Shown here: positions 1 through 8,837 of the stretch, one piece after another | Position numbering within the stretch: position 1 is the stretch's first letter | Layout of the letters: every line of letters starts with the position of its first letter | From: an uncultured Lachnospiraceae bacterium | GTDB lineage: Bacteria > Bacillota > Clostridia > Lachnospirales > Lachnospiraceae | Length of the DNA: 64,000 nucleotides | NCBI GenBank assembly: GCA_947586255.1 | Contig: CANPXP010000004.1 | Span: 40,034 to 104,033 of the forward strand | Direction: 5' to 3' | Notes under the pieces: model-generated | What the model saw: only the letters and a program-made list of their open reading frames with translations | Told to the model about the DNA's origin: nothing | Databases searched by the model: none | Made by a program: the position numbers and the translations under genes

Positions 1-141
1 AATCACCGCCAGAATGATAAACCACGCCCTCTTGTAAAAAGGTTTCTTGTTTTTGGCGCCGCAGGCGGGACAGAGCTTTGCGCTTGCCGCCATGGGCGTG
101 CCACAGTTTCTGCACATCACCATTTTCGGATTTTTAGCCAT
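1..141 (-). CDS. Zinc-ribbon protein, partial (runs off window start)
   Basis: Minus-strand reading MAKNPKMVMCRNCGTPMAASAKLCPACGAKNKKPFYKRAWFIILAVI; two CxxC knuckles followed by a TM start. Confidence 0.7.
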   Translation of the reverse strand, partial: MAKNPKMVMCRNCGTPMAASAKLCPACGAKNKKPFYKRAWFIILAVI

Positions 142-168
142 TTTTTCTTCCTCTCTTTCCCTTTGTAT

Positions 169-1167
169 TTATTTTCCCAAAATCCGCTGCTTCTCGGAAT
201 CAAATTCTTCCTTTGTCAGAATACCCTCATCCAGCAGAGCCTTCAGTTCCCTCAGCTGCTCCGCCTTGCTTTTGGATACCGCCTCATCCGAAGCGGAGAT
301 ACTCTGCATATTCTGCACCATGGTATTTCCCAGCGCCAGGCCGGCTCCCAGGCCTGCCAGACCGCCATCCTGCCTCGAGGCGTCCCGCATGGCGCGCGCC
401 GCCTGATACTGCATGAAGGCGTCCATATCCTGCCTGGCCATACCGATGCCGGACTGCTCGTCGAGCAGCTTTTCCACCTCCGCCGGAAGAGAAATATTCT
501 CGATGATGATGTCGCTGAACCGAATACCGATCGCCTCGGTCTGCACATTCAGTTTTTCCTGCATCGCTCCCGACAGCTTTCCGTACTCGGCAGCCAGTTC
601 CAGAACCGGCGCTGCCGTCTCGCCGAGCGCCGTCGTGAAAGCCTCCGTGACCATCGAGGAAAGATAGGCGACAATGTCATAAGTCATCACAATCCCCTTG
701 GTTCCGAAGATTTCCCGCATGAAGACCGCCACATCGACGATGCGGAACGCAAATTTGCCAAACGCCCGGACACGCACCATGTTGAGGGTGCTGTCACGCT
801 TCATGACAGGATTTTTGGTCGCCCACGGATTGTCCACAAACTGCCTTGTACTCACAAAATACAGGTCGGCGATCACCGGCGACACGAACAGGTACGGGAA
901 TGCCTGCAGGGTGGAGAGTACCGGCATATTTTCCGTCTTTAACGAGTATGTACCCGGCGGCAGGATATCGGCGAGCTGCCCTCCTTTCAGAAAAACCGCG
1001 CATTGACTTTCCCGCACAATCACCTTCGAGCCCTGCTTCAGTTCGTTATTTCCGCTCTCCCTCCGGAACTTCGCGACAAGCAGCTTGTTGCTGTCGTCCT
1101 CATATTCAATGACGTCAAGGAACTGATCCTTTACAATATCGATAAAACCCATGCCACACTCCTTCAC
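169..1167 (-). CDS. SPFH/Band 7 domain protein (YdjI-like) with C-terminal SHOCT-like motif
   Basis: 332-aa ORF; SPFH-like N-terminus, C-term LRELKALLDEGILTKEEFDSEKQRILGK. Confidence 0.8.
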   Translation of the reverse strand: MKECGMGFIDIVKDQFLDVIEYEDDSNKLLVAKFRRESGNNELKQGSKVIVRESQCAVFLKGGQLADILPPGTYSLKTENMPVLSTLQAFPYLFVSPVIADLYFVSTRQFVDNPWATKNPVMKRDSTLNMVRVRAFGKFAFRIVDVAVFMREIFGTKGIVMTYDIVAYLSSMVTEAFTTALGETAAPVLELAAEYGKLSGAMQEKLNVQTEAIGIRFSDIIIENISLPAEVEKLLDEQSGIGMARQDMDAFMQYQAARAMRDASRQDGGLAGLGAGLALGNTMVQNMQSISASDEAVSKSKAEQLRELKALLDEGILTKEEFDSEKQRILGK

Positions 1168-1592
1168 TGCCGCAGCGGCAGACCGAATTCATCCTGAAAA
1201 TTTCCCGATAAAATCAAAATAATGTCAATGAGCCAGCCCAACCCGAACAGACCCAGCGTGCACAGATAGACAATGCCCATTCCGATCTTGCCCACATAAA
1301 ACTTGTGTGCTCCCAAACCACCCAAAAATATGCACAGAAGCAGCGCGACGCTCTTGCTCTTCCGGCTGACGCCGGGCGTGATCCCCGTCTGGTTGAACGG
1401 CGGTATGCCGAAAGCGGCCTGAGGCTGCATCTGCACAGGCAGCGGTGTCTGCTGCATCTGCTGCGGCTGCATCTGCACCGGAATGGTACTTCCATTGACT
1501 GTCATGTCGGGCGCCTTCTTTTCAGTGTACCCGCAGTAGCTGCAGGTATCCGCCTCCATCGGCGCCCCGCAGATCGGACATTTGATTTCCAT
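1164..1592 (-). CDS. TM2 domain protein with N-terminal zinc ribbon
   Basis: CPICGAPMEADTCSYCGYTEKK plus TM2-like LLCIFLGGLGAHKFYVGKIGMGIVYLCTLGLFGLGWLID. Confidence 0.85.
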   Translation of the reverse strand: MEIKCPICGAPMEADTCSYCGYTEKKAPDMTVNGSTIPVQMQPQQMQQTPLPVQMQPQAAFGIPPFNQTGITPGVSRKSKSVALLLCIFLGGLGAHKFYVGKIGMGIVYLCTLGLFGLGWLIDIILILSGNFQDEFGLPLRQ

Positions 1593-1669
1593 AATTTTCC
1601 CTTCTCTCTGTCATTCTTCATAAAAGTTATATGCTAAAAATTACTGTATTCACGGTATTTAGCAATCTC

Positions 1670-2962
1670 TTATTTTAAACCGTCCTCAATGTCATCTGCA
1701 GCATAACTCTTTCCTGCAATATTAATTGCTAAATTCTCATCGCAGCCCGAAAAAACGCCTTCTCCTATTTCAATATTCCCATTTCCAATGTCAACTGTTT
1801 TCAACACTTCACAGTATTGAAACGCCCAGTCATCAATTTTAATCTCATTATCCGACTTTGCATTTGGACATATTGTAACGCTCGCAAGATCTTCACAATT
1901 ATAAAAAGCATATTCACCCATGGTGACTGAATCACAGTCAATCGTTATCTCTTCTAAATCCTCACAACTTGAAAACACACTTTCTCCCATAATAACTTCA
2001 GAGCCGGTAATCGTTAAGCTGATATATGACCCATACTGAAAAGCATAATCGTCAAAAATCAAGGAACAATCAGTCATTTCAACTATCGCCGAATCACCGC
2101 AGCTGTAGAAAGCGTATTCTCCCGTCTCCAATGTACTGTCAGAGAATATGATCGATGTAAGGCCTTCACAGAACGAGAAGACGCTTTCTTCTATCTCCAA
2201 TTCGCAATCGCTGATTGTAATACTTACGATATCTCCATACTCAAAAGCGCATTTGCCAATTGTTCCGGTGCAACCTTCAATTATCACATCCGCGTCTTTA
2301 CCGCAACTATAAAAAGCGTAGTCATCTGCCTGAATATCACAATCAATAATTGAAATTGCATTCAAGTCTTCACAAGATGAAAATGCGTTTTCCTTTATTA
2401 TGGGTGTACCGCCAATGATAGCCAAGGTTGTAAACTCACTATACTGAAAAGCGCCTTTGCCAATTTCATAATTGTAATTTGCCAACGTAATGCTTTCAAC
2501 ATCTTCCAATGAATCCAAGGCATATTCGTCGATCAAGGTAACCGTGTCGCCTTCCGGACTTTTCGTAGGAATGACAATATCCGTGTCTTTACATGTGCCT
2601 ATTCCAACGATAGTACATGTACCGTCTCCATTGCTTTCATATTCAAAACCTTCAGACGGTTCCAAATCAGTTGCGATAATCTGACTGGGTCGATCGTTCT
2701 TGGATTTTAAGCCGTCAGCCGCCGTCTCTTCCTGCTCCGTATTGTTTGCTTCTCCAACCGTTTCAGTTACAGAATCATTCTGATTCTTATTCTCATTCTC
2801 GCTTTCATCCTCATTCTTGTCCTCATTCTCGATATTCGACAGACTGCTTTCACGATCTGCCCCATCCGTACTGGCGGCTTCTTTGCCTCCACAGCCTGTG
2901 CAGCATATCAAAATACACATGATAAGACATAATAAGCCGAAATGTTTCCTTGCTTTATACAT
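1670..2962 (-). CDS. BspA-type leucine-rich repeat lipoprotein
   Basis: Lipobox LICCTGC; repeated YAFYSCG/FSSCEDL LRR_5-type units. Confidence 0.8.
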   Translation of the reverse strand: MYKARKHFGLLCLIMCILICCTGCGGKEAASTDGADRESSLSNIENEDKNEDESENENKNQNDSVTETVGEANNTEQEETAADGLKSKNDRPSQIIATDLEPSEGFEYESNGDGTCTIVGIGTCKDTDIVIPTKSPEGDTVTLIDEYALDSLEDVESITLANYNYEIGKGAFQYSEFTTLAIIGGTPIIKENAFSSCEDLNAISIIDCDIQADDYAFYSCGKDADVIIEGCTGTIGKCAFEYGDIVSITISDCELEIEESVFSFCEGLTSIIFSDSTLETGEYAFYSCGDSAIVEMTDCSLIFDDYAFQYGSYISLTITGSEVIMGESVFSSCEDLEEITIDCDSVTMGEYAFYNCEDLASVTICPNAKSDNEIKIDDWAFQYCEVLKTVDIGNGNIEIGEGVFSGCDENLAINIAGKSYAADDIEDGLK

Positions 2963-3255
2963 AGATAATTCCTCCGTATCGCTTCACTTCTGATTATTTG
3001 TAGTCATCCATGCCCAACGCTTGGGGCAATCACTGCACTATTTCACCTCTCTCTCGTTTTTGGTACATCCTTCTCCTTATCACCGTAAAATTGCACCTTA
3101 CGTGCAGTCAACTATTTTTTTCTATTAAGCGTCAGTTTGAAGAATTGAGTATCATCAAGAAAACTCTCAAGGAATCTGCTAATAATGTGGAAAAAGATAA
3201 ACAAGGACTGTTAGAAAAAGCTAACGATGAAGCAAAAGATTTGTTTTAGCTGTAA

Positions 3256-3287
3256 CAAGGCGGCACATGTATCCATGCGCCGCCTTG
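3256..3287. terminator. Hairpin downstream of a fragmentary ORF
   Basis: AAGGCGGC...GCCGCCTT stem; no strong U-tail. Confidence 0.35.
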
Positions 3288-3346
3288 GATATAGAATAAA
3301 TCCATTGATTGCTGCAAGCAAAATACTATATCGCGTATTGGACTCA

Positions 3347-4189
3347 TTACGCCATCTGCATGACTTTGGCTTCCAGTTCCTTTAGTTCATCCATTGATAA
3401 AGATGGTACACATAACGCAATTTCATCTAATGATAACTTTCTCATTTTTATCATTCTTTCGGCGGTCTCTCTTGCCTCGCTGCTTTTAATGTCTTCTGCA
3501 TAGGCCTCCAAAACCTGCTCATCATCAAACAATGTCATCATAATATCCACAACCTCCTGCTCTTTATTCTCCAGATATTCCCTTAGCACATTCCGATCTT
3601 TGCAGATACGAATCGTCTCCATGACTGCTTCCCGTGTCTGCCCGTATTTCCTTCTCTGCTCATTATACACCTTGCAGAAAATAATATACTCCCCGATAAT
3701 GTTGCTCTCGTCCTCCTGATACAGCACCTTGACCTCTGCGTCTATGGCTATCTTCTCACCGCCGAAAAAATCTTTGGAGAGCGATATGGTATCCGGCGGA
3801 TTTTCCGGTTTTTCTCCCGTGAATATCACATACAGTTCCGGTTTCGGCATATTCACTTTCTTGCTGCCATACAGGTTTTGTTTGGTACGCTTAAAATAAT
3901 CATGGTAGGTCTGTATCAGATACAGAATCGCGCGGACAATGATGTTCAGCGTCCATGTTGACTGGCTTTCAACCAATATGACTAACCTGTCGCCAATGGA
4001 GAAGCCAAGATCATTGTAGTCCGCATCCACCAGTATATGCTTAATGGTAACATCTTTGATGTCGTCTTCCGTTACGCCGCTGTCCTCCGGATGGAGCGCC
4101 TGATACAGCCTGAGCAGATATTTTTTATCTTGAAAAAGATTCGTGAATACGCTATCCTTTATCTTTCGTTTTGGCGTAGTCTGCGCCAT
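3347..4189 (-). CDS. Rpn family recombination-promoting nuclease / putative transposase (PD-(D/E)XK)
   Basis: 280 aa; VFTNLFQDKKYLLRLYQALHPED, LVILVESQSTWTLNIIVRAILYL, C-terminal ETAERMIKM typical of the family. Confidence 0.85.
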   Translation of the reverse strand: MAQTTPKRKIKDSVFTNLFQDKKYLLRLYQALHPEDSGVTEDDIKDVTIKHILVDADYNDLGFSIGDRLVILVESQSTWTLNIIVRAILYLIQTYHDYFKRTKQNLYGSKKVNMPKPELYVIFTGEKPENPPDTISLSKDFFGGEKIAIDAEVKVLYQEDESNIIGEYIIFCKVYNEQRRKYGQTREAVMETIRICKDRNVLREYLENKEQEVVDIMMTLFDDEQVLEAYAEDIKSSEARETAERMIKMRKLSLDEIALCVPSLSMDELKELEAKVMQMA

Positions 4190-4385
4190 TTTGCCACCTC
4201 ACTCATAACATTTGCATGAGGGCACATATATAATTTACCCTTTACAATCCAATTATATCGAAAAGCTCGCGGATTTACAATCAAATTCATATTAAATTTC
4301 TTTCCTGGAAGAATCCATATGAATATTATGAAACTATATCAAACAATATCAGAAAACAGGAGGATGTGAAACGTATCGTTTCGGC

Positions 4386-4712
4386 TTAAAGCGTTTTGAT
4401 CAAATCATTCATTTTTTCAATTAAGATTTCGATGTTCCCCTGCTGCCTTTTCAGCTTGAGCAGCTGCTGTTTCATGATCGGTTTGAGCATATCGTCCGGC
4501 GCGTCGATCATGTCCTTGATCTCACAGATGCTGAAGCCCATCTGCTGAAACAGCCTGATCTTCTTGATTCTCGTCTGTGCCTCTTCGTCATAGAGTAAAT
4601 GACCTCTTTCGTTCTTTCCCGTCTTCTGCACCAATCCGGCCTTCTCATAACCCTGAATGGCGCGTCGGGATATTCCGAAAGCCTCATGTATTTCTCGCAG
4701 CGTCATATCCAT
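4386..4712 (-). CDS. MerR family transcriptional regulator
   Basis: MTLREIHEAFGISRRAIQGYEKAGLV winged-helix N-terminus. Confidence 0.85.
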   Translation of the reverse strand: MDMTLREIHEAFGISRRAIQGYEKAGLVQKTGKNERGHLLYDEEAQTRIKKIRLFQQMGFSICEIKDMIDAPDDMLKPIMKQQLLKLKRQQGNIEILIEKMNDLIKTL

Positions 4713-4737
4713 AATTTCCCATCTCTCCTTTTTAGCC

Positions 4738-4764
4738 TAAAATTGCACGTTGCGTGCAGTCAAC
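4738..4764 (-). promoter_or_regulatory. MerR-type dyad promoter/operator
   Basis: Minus strand TTGACTGCACGCAACGTGCAATTTTA; dyad TGCAC-N5-GTGCA in a long spacer. Confidence 0.6.
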
Positions 4765-4790
4765 ACATTTTTTTTGCGCCTTTTTGATAA

Positions 4791-4827
4791 CAAAAAACAC
4801 ATCCTCCAAATTGGGATGTGTTTTTTG
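4791..4827. terminator. Bidirectional intrinsic terminator
   Basis: AAAAAACACATCC-TCCAAATTG-GGATGTGTTTTTT. Confidence 0.75.
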
Positions 4828-4858
4828 CGCGAAAAACAATTTTCAAGCTGTCCGTCAA

Positions 4859-4887
4859 TTGACATTTCCGCCGCCGCGTAGTATAGT
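4859..4887 (+). promoter_or_regulatory. SigmaA-type promoter of mntP riboswitch transcript
   Basis: TTGACA-N17-TATAGT. Confidence 0.8.
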
Positions 4888-4902
4888 AAAGTTCAATATT
4901 AT

Positions 4903-4994
4903 CCCATGAGGGAGTAGCAAGCACACAGCGTGCAGCAAGTCAACATACTGGCCGTCTTGCGGCCTGGCTTGCTTTAAATTGCGAGACTCATGTA
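4903..4994 (+). ncRNA. yybP-ykoY family (Mn2+) riboswitch aptamer
   Basis: ATGAGGGAGTAGC...AAGTCAACATACTGGCCG...CGGCCTGGCTTGC...GCGAGACTCAT; directly upstream of mntP. Confidence 0.85.
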
Positions 4995-5079
4995 TAACCG
5001 CCAACAGCTTCAGATCTCTGAGATCTGCAGACTGCTCTGTCGCTTTGTCCGGCGCGGTTGTACCTGAGTCTTTTTTGAT
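4995..5079 (+). terminator. Putative riboswitch expression-platform terminator
   Basis: AACCGCC...GGCGCGGTT followed, after a short gap, by TCTTTTTTG. Confidence 0.5.
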
Positions 5080-5099
5080 TACCACAGGAGAAAAGAGAG

Positions 5100-5687
5100 A
5101 TGGAATGGAGTCTTATATTTTTCTTTAACAGCGTCCTGCTGGGCGTGGGGCTGGCGATGGACGCCTTCTCGGTATCCCTGGCCAACGGCCTGCACGATCC
5201 GCAGATGAACGCCGGCCGGATGAACATGATCGCCGGCGTATTCGCCGGATTTCAGTTCGCCATGCCGCTGATCGGCTGGCTCTGCGTCCACACGATTCTT
5301 CGCTATTTTCGGGCGTTCGAACGGGCAATCCCCTGGATCGCCCTCCTGCTGCTCGCCTTCATCGGCGGCAAGATGCTGCTCGAGGGAATCCGCAGCGACA
5401 GCAGCGCGGAGACGCCGTCCGCCGGACTCGGCCTCGGCCTGCTGCTCATCCAGGGGATTGCCACCTCCATCGACGCGCTCTCCGTGGGCTTCACCATCGC
5501 CGAATACGGCTGGGGTATGGCGTTTGCGGCCTGTCTCATCATCGCCGTCGTCACTTATACGCTCTGTATGGCAGGCCTTATGATTGGCAAAAAATTCGGG
5601 ACAAGGCTGTCCGATAAGGCGCAGATCCTCGGCGGTGTCATTCTGATCGCCATCGGAGCGGAAATCTTTATCGCTGGAGTGTTTTAA
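5100..5687 (+). CDS. mntP: Manganese efflux pump MntP
   Basis: 195 aa; GVGLAMDAFSVSLANGL and GIATSIDALSVGF repeats typical of MntP/DUF204. Confidence 0.93.
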   Translation: MEWSLIFFFNSVLLGVGLAMDAFSVSLANGLHDPQMNAGRMNMIAGVFAGFQFAMPLIGWLCVHTILRYFRAFERAIPWIALLLLAFIGGKMLLEGIRSDSSAETPSAGLGLGLLLIQGIATSIDALSVGFTIAEYGWGMAFAACLIIAVVTYTLCMAGLMIGKKFGTRLSDKAQILGGVILIAIGAEIFIAGVF

Positions 5688-5705
5688 TGAGCAGACTCTG
5701 CCGGT

Positions 5706-6092
5706 TTATGAATTTCTGATCCGCTCGCCCCGTTCATTAAAATTTTTCTCCAGCGCACGCTCCGTGGGCAGTCCGGATACGAGCAGCACGATACACTGCA
5801 CGAAACAAAGTGCCGAGCTGAACCGGCCGAGCGTCTGCTGCGAAGCGCGGCAAAACGGGAAATGCGCGAGCGCCGACAGCCCAAGCATAATCCAGCCGAT
5901 CTTCCACCACAGACGCCCGCAGTATTCCTGCGCGAACCGCCAGGTGTCCGCATTCTTCATGGAGCGTTTCGTCCGATAACCGTATGCCATATTGACACCC
6001 GCCGGCGGATGCTTCCACAGCAGCCTGCCAAAGACGATCAGCAGAAACGGTATCAGCAGATCGCAGCAGAACAGAAAACACCAGAATCCCAT
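5706..6092 (-). CDS. SdpI family membrane protein
   Basis: MAYGYRTKRSMKNADTWRFAQEYCGRLWW motif. Confidence 0.7.
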   Translation of the reverse strand: MGFWCFLFCCDLLIPFLLIVFGRLLWKHPPAGVNMAYGYRTKRSMKNADTWRFAQEYCGRLWWKIGWIMLGLSALAHFPFCRASQQTLGRFSSALCFVQCIVLLVSGLPTERALEKNFNERGERIRNS

Positions 6093-6113
6093 GTGCGCTG
6101 TCTCCTTTCCGGC

Positions 6114-7628
6114 CTAGCACAGCGGCGCAAAAATTCTGAGCACCCCGTCCAGGATCCACTTGCCAAAGCCCGTGCCGATATTTTCAAGCGTCCGCTCTCT
6201 GCATTTTTCCAGCGTCCTCTCATAGTCCGCCCTCAGATCTCCTAACAGGGAAGCGCGATAGAAGAGCGCGTTGTTCTCAAAGTGCAGGAAGAGGCTGCGG
6301 TAGTCCAGATTGACCGTGCCGACCGTTCCCGCCACACCGTCCACGACGCAGCCCTTGGCGTGTACGAAGCCCGGCTCGTACTCGTAGATCTTTACGCCGG
6401 CCGTCAGCAGCTCCCGATAAAAGCTTCTCGACATGCGGTACACGACTTTCTTGTCCGGGACGCCCGGCATGATGATGCGGACATCCACACCCCGTCCGGC
6501 CGCACGTGCGAAAGCCTCCATCAGCGCATCGCCCGGCATGAGGTAGGGCGTATAGAACCACGCATAGCTCTGCGCCTGGGACAGAAGCTCGATATACAGC
6601 TCGTTGCTGACCGCGTCCTCACGCAGCGGCGAGTCATAATAACTCAAGACATAGCCGTCCTTTTTGTCCTCACTCTGCGCAGACACCGGCGCCTGCAGAT
6701 ACTCGTCCGGGATGCGCGTCTGCGTGAACGCGTTCCAGAACTCCGCGAACATCCGCGTAAAATTCTGTACAGCCTCTCCGGTCAGCCGAAAACCGATGTC
6801 CTTCCAGTGCCCGAACTTGACCACGCCGTTGATGTATTCGTCGGCCAGATTCACGCCGCCGCTGAAGGCCACGCGTCCGTCGATGATCAGCATTTTTCTG
6901 TGATCCCTGCAGTTGAGCGTGCCTTTGATGATGACGAGCGGATTGAACGCCTCGCACTGGATTCCCTTCTTTCTGAGTTCCTGTGCCGTCTTCTTTGAAT
7001 AGGTGGAGATACTGCCGAGATCGTCGTACAGCACCCGCACATCCACGCCGGCGGCCGCCTTGCGCGCCAGAATCTCCACCATGGAATCCCACATGTGACC
7101 GTTCTCAATGATAAAGTATTCCACGAAGACAAAGCGCTCCGCCTTCTCCAGCTCCTCGAGCATCACAGGGAACATATCGTCTCCCAGCGGGAAGTAATCC
7201 GCCTCTCTGTTCTCATGCAGCGGAAGGCCTGTCTTCTCCTGCACCCAGCGGAAGGTCTGTGAAAGCCGTCTGTTGTCCGCCGCAAAAGCCTCGTAGAGAC
7301 TGTCCGTATCATCCTGCGCGGCAGGAAGCGGCCCCGCTGCCCTCAGTTTTCTCTTCAGCGGTCTGGTCGTCCGCTTGTTGCCGAAAATCAGGTACAGCAG
7401 CGCGCCGGCCAGCGGGAATGTCAGGATCACCAACAGCCAGAGAACCTTATAGGTGCTCTCCTCCCGCTTGGTAATCAGATAGAGCACGAACAGCACCGCC
7501 AGAACCGACAGGATAAGATCGATCAGCGGCGCCCAGGGCGCCAGCCATGCAAACAGAACATACAGCCACAAAAACTCCAACAGGACGGCAGGCAGTACCG
7601 TCACAATTCGCCTGATAATTTTGTTCAT
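6114..7628 (-). CDS. cls: Cardiolipin synthase
   Basis: MNKIIRRIVTVL start; two HKD motifs (HRKMLIIDGRVAFSGG, HAKGCVVDGVAGTVGTVN). Confidence 0.92.
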   Translation of the reverse strand: MNKIIRRIVTVLPAVLLEFLWLYVLFAWLAPWAPLIDLILSVLAVLFVLYLITKREESTYKVLWLLVILTFPLAGALLYLIFGNKRTTRPLKRKLRAAGPLPAAQDDTDSLYEAFAADNRRLSQTFRWVQEKTGLPLHENREADYFPLGDDMFPVMLEELEKAERFVFVEYFIIENGHMWDSMVEILARKAAAGVDVRVLYDDLGSISTYSKKTAQELRKKGIQCEAFNPLVIIKGTLNCRDHRKMLIIDGRVAFSGGVNLADEYINGVVKFGHWKDIGFRLTGEAVQNFTRMFAEFWNAFTQTRIPDEYLQAPVSAQSEDKKDGYVLSYYDSPLREDAVSNELYIELLSQAQSYAWFYTPYLMPGDALMEAFARAAGRGVDVRIIMPGVPDKKVVYRMSRSFYRELLTAGVKIYEYEPGFVHAKGCVVDGVAGTVGTVNLDYRSLFLHFENNALFYRASLLGDLRADYERTLEKCRERTLENIGTGFGKWILDGVLRIFAPLC

Positions 7629-7665
7629 AGCACTCTCCAATCTCCTTTGTCTATTTGTCTGCAAT

Positions 7666-8805
7666 TCACATCTGTAAGTAGTACGTCGCCGGGAACAGCT
7701 TTTCCAGCACCGCAAAAAGGGGCATATACGCCGCCAGTCTGACGAACACGGGCGCGCACACGAGACTCCCCATGGCAAAAAGCGGAATGGCCGCCGCGAT
7801 CGTCTCCCGCCTGCGCAGGAACACATGCAGCACCAAACAGTATACCACCAAGATGCCCTGATATGCAATCAGCCGTCCGGTCTGCGACAGCCACATGCCG
7901 ACGCTCCACAGGGACAGAAGTTCTCCGAAGCCGGCGGATCCGGCCGCCGCGCGAAAAACATCGGCCAGCCACAGGCAGAGTAGCGCCGCCGCGGACAGGA
8001 ATACGGTCGGCAGCCACACATCGACTATATAAGTCAATCCTTTTGGCGCCATGCGCAGGAATCTCTTTTCACGCACATCTCTGTCATATTCCAGCATACC
8101 GCACATGCCGCCGATGAAAATGACGACCGCAAACACGCCTTTTACGGGGAAAACAGCCGTGTCATATGTGTCAGCGGTGTCAGCATCCGATTGACTGTAT
8201 TGGTCATCATAAAGATACCGAAAGTCGAAGGTGCTTCCATCCGCCAGATGTGTCTCATAGGCGTCCCAGGCAAAACCGGCGGCGTCCGGCGTAAGCTTCG
8301 CCATATATTCCGCATAACATTGTTCGGAATACTGCCGAAACAGCACCGCCGCGATCCGCTCCTCGGCCATGCCTGTGATGCTGCTGGCGCTCGTCTCACA
8401 GACGGTGACGCACTTCCGCCAGTCCCGCTCCATAATCCGCTCTTCGATATCCGCCGGAATCACGAAGGCACAGTCGGCCGTACCGCGCAGTACCGCCCGC
8501 TCCGCTTCCGCCGCGTCCGTGCAGAACACATAGGAGAGCGCGCTGTCCGCCTCCTGTTCCCGCAGTCCGGCCGTAATCTGCGTCGCCCAGGAGCCGTCCT
8601 CCACGCAGACCGCCACCGCCGCGCCGCCGCTCTCCCGCCCTGCCATGCCGGCCGCGCAGCCGAGAACCGGCAGCAGCACGAGCAGCGCAATGTAGGCAGG
8701 CTGCCGCCAGAGTCTCTTCACGAGAAGCCCCAACCAGACGCCATACTGTTTTCTCCGCGAAATCTTTCTTGTCCCTTGTTGTCGATCTGCCGTATTGCTT
8801 CCCAA
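7666..8805 (-). CDS. ABC-2 type transporter permease
   Basis: 379 aa; N-terminal TM, extracytoplasmic domain, C-terminal TM cluster; adjacent to second permease and ATPase. Confidence 0.7.
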   Translation of the reverse strand: MGSNTADRQQGTRKISRRKQYGVWLGLLVKRLWRQPAYIALLVLLPVLGCAAGMAGRESGGAAVAVCVEDGSWATQITAGLREQEADSALSYVFCTDAAEAERAVLRGTADCAFVIPADIEERIMERDWRKCVTVCETSASSITGMAEERIAAVLFRQYSEQCYAEYMAKLTPDAAGFAWDAYETHLADGSTFDFRYLYDDQYSQSDADTADTYDTAVFPVKGVFAVVIFIGGMCGMLEYDRDVREKRFLRMAPKGLTYIVDVWLPTVFLSAAALLCLWLADVFRAAAGSAGFGELLSLWSVGMWLSQTGRLIAYQGILVVYCLVLHVFLRRRETIAAAIPLFAMGSLVCAPVFVRLAAYMPLFAVLEKLFPATYYLQM

Positions 8806-8837
8806 CCTTTCCTCTCCCGGCTTCCCATCCGCGCCGG

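Noticed and set aside
163-942. Long plus-strand ORFs antisense to the SPFH gene, and similar antisense ORFs throughout (e.g. 8769-9845, 18856-20616, 44149-45852)
   Set aside because: They mirror well-supported minus-strand genes, are rich in R/H/P/Q as expected from reverse complements of GC-rich coding sequence, and lack recognisable domains.
3010-3249. 79-aa plus-strand ORF as a real gene
   Set aside because: No RBS, its start runs through the duplicated MerR operator, and only the C-terminal part looks protein-like; treated as possible gene debris.
4855-5291. Small minus-strand ORFs across the mntP leader and 5' end
   Set aside because: They overlap the promoter, riboswitch and mntP; the noncoding RNA and the plus-strand gene explain the sequence better.
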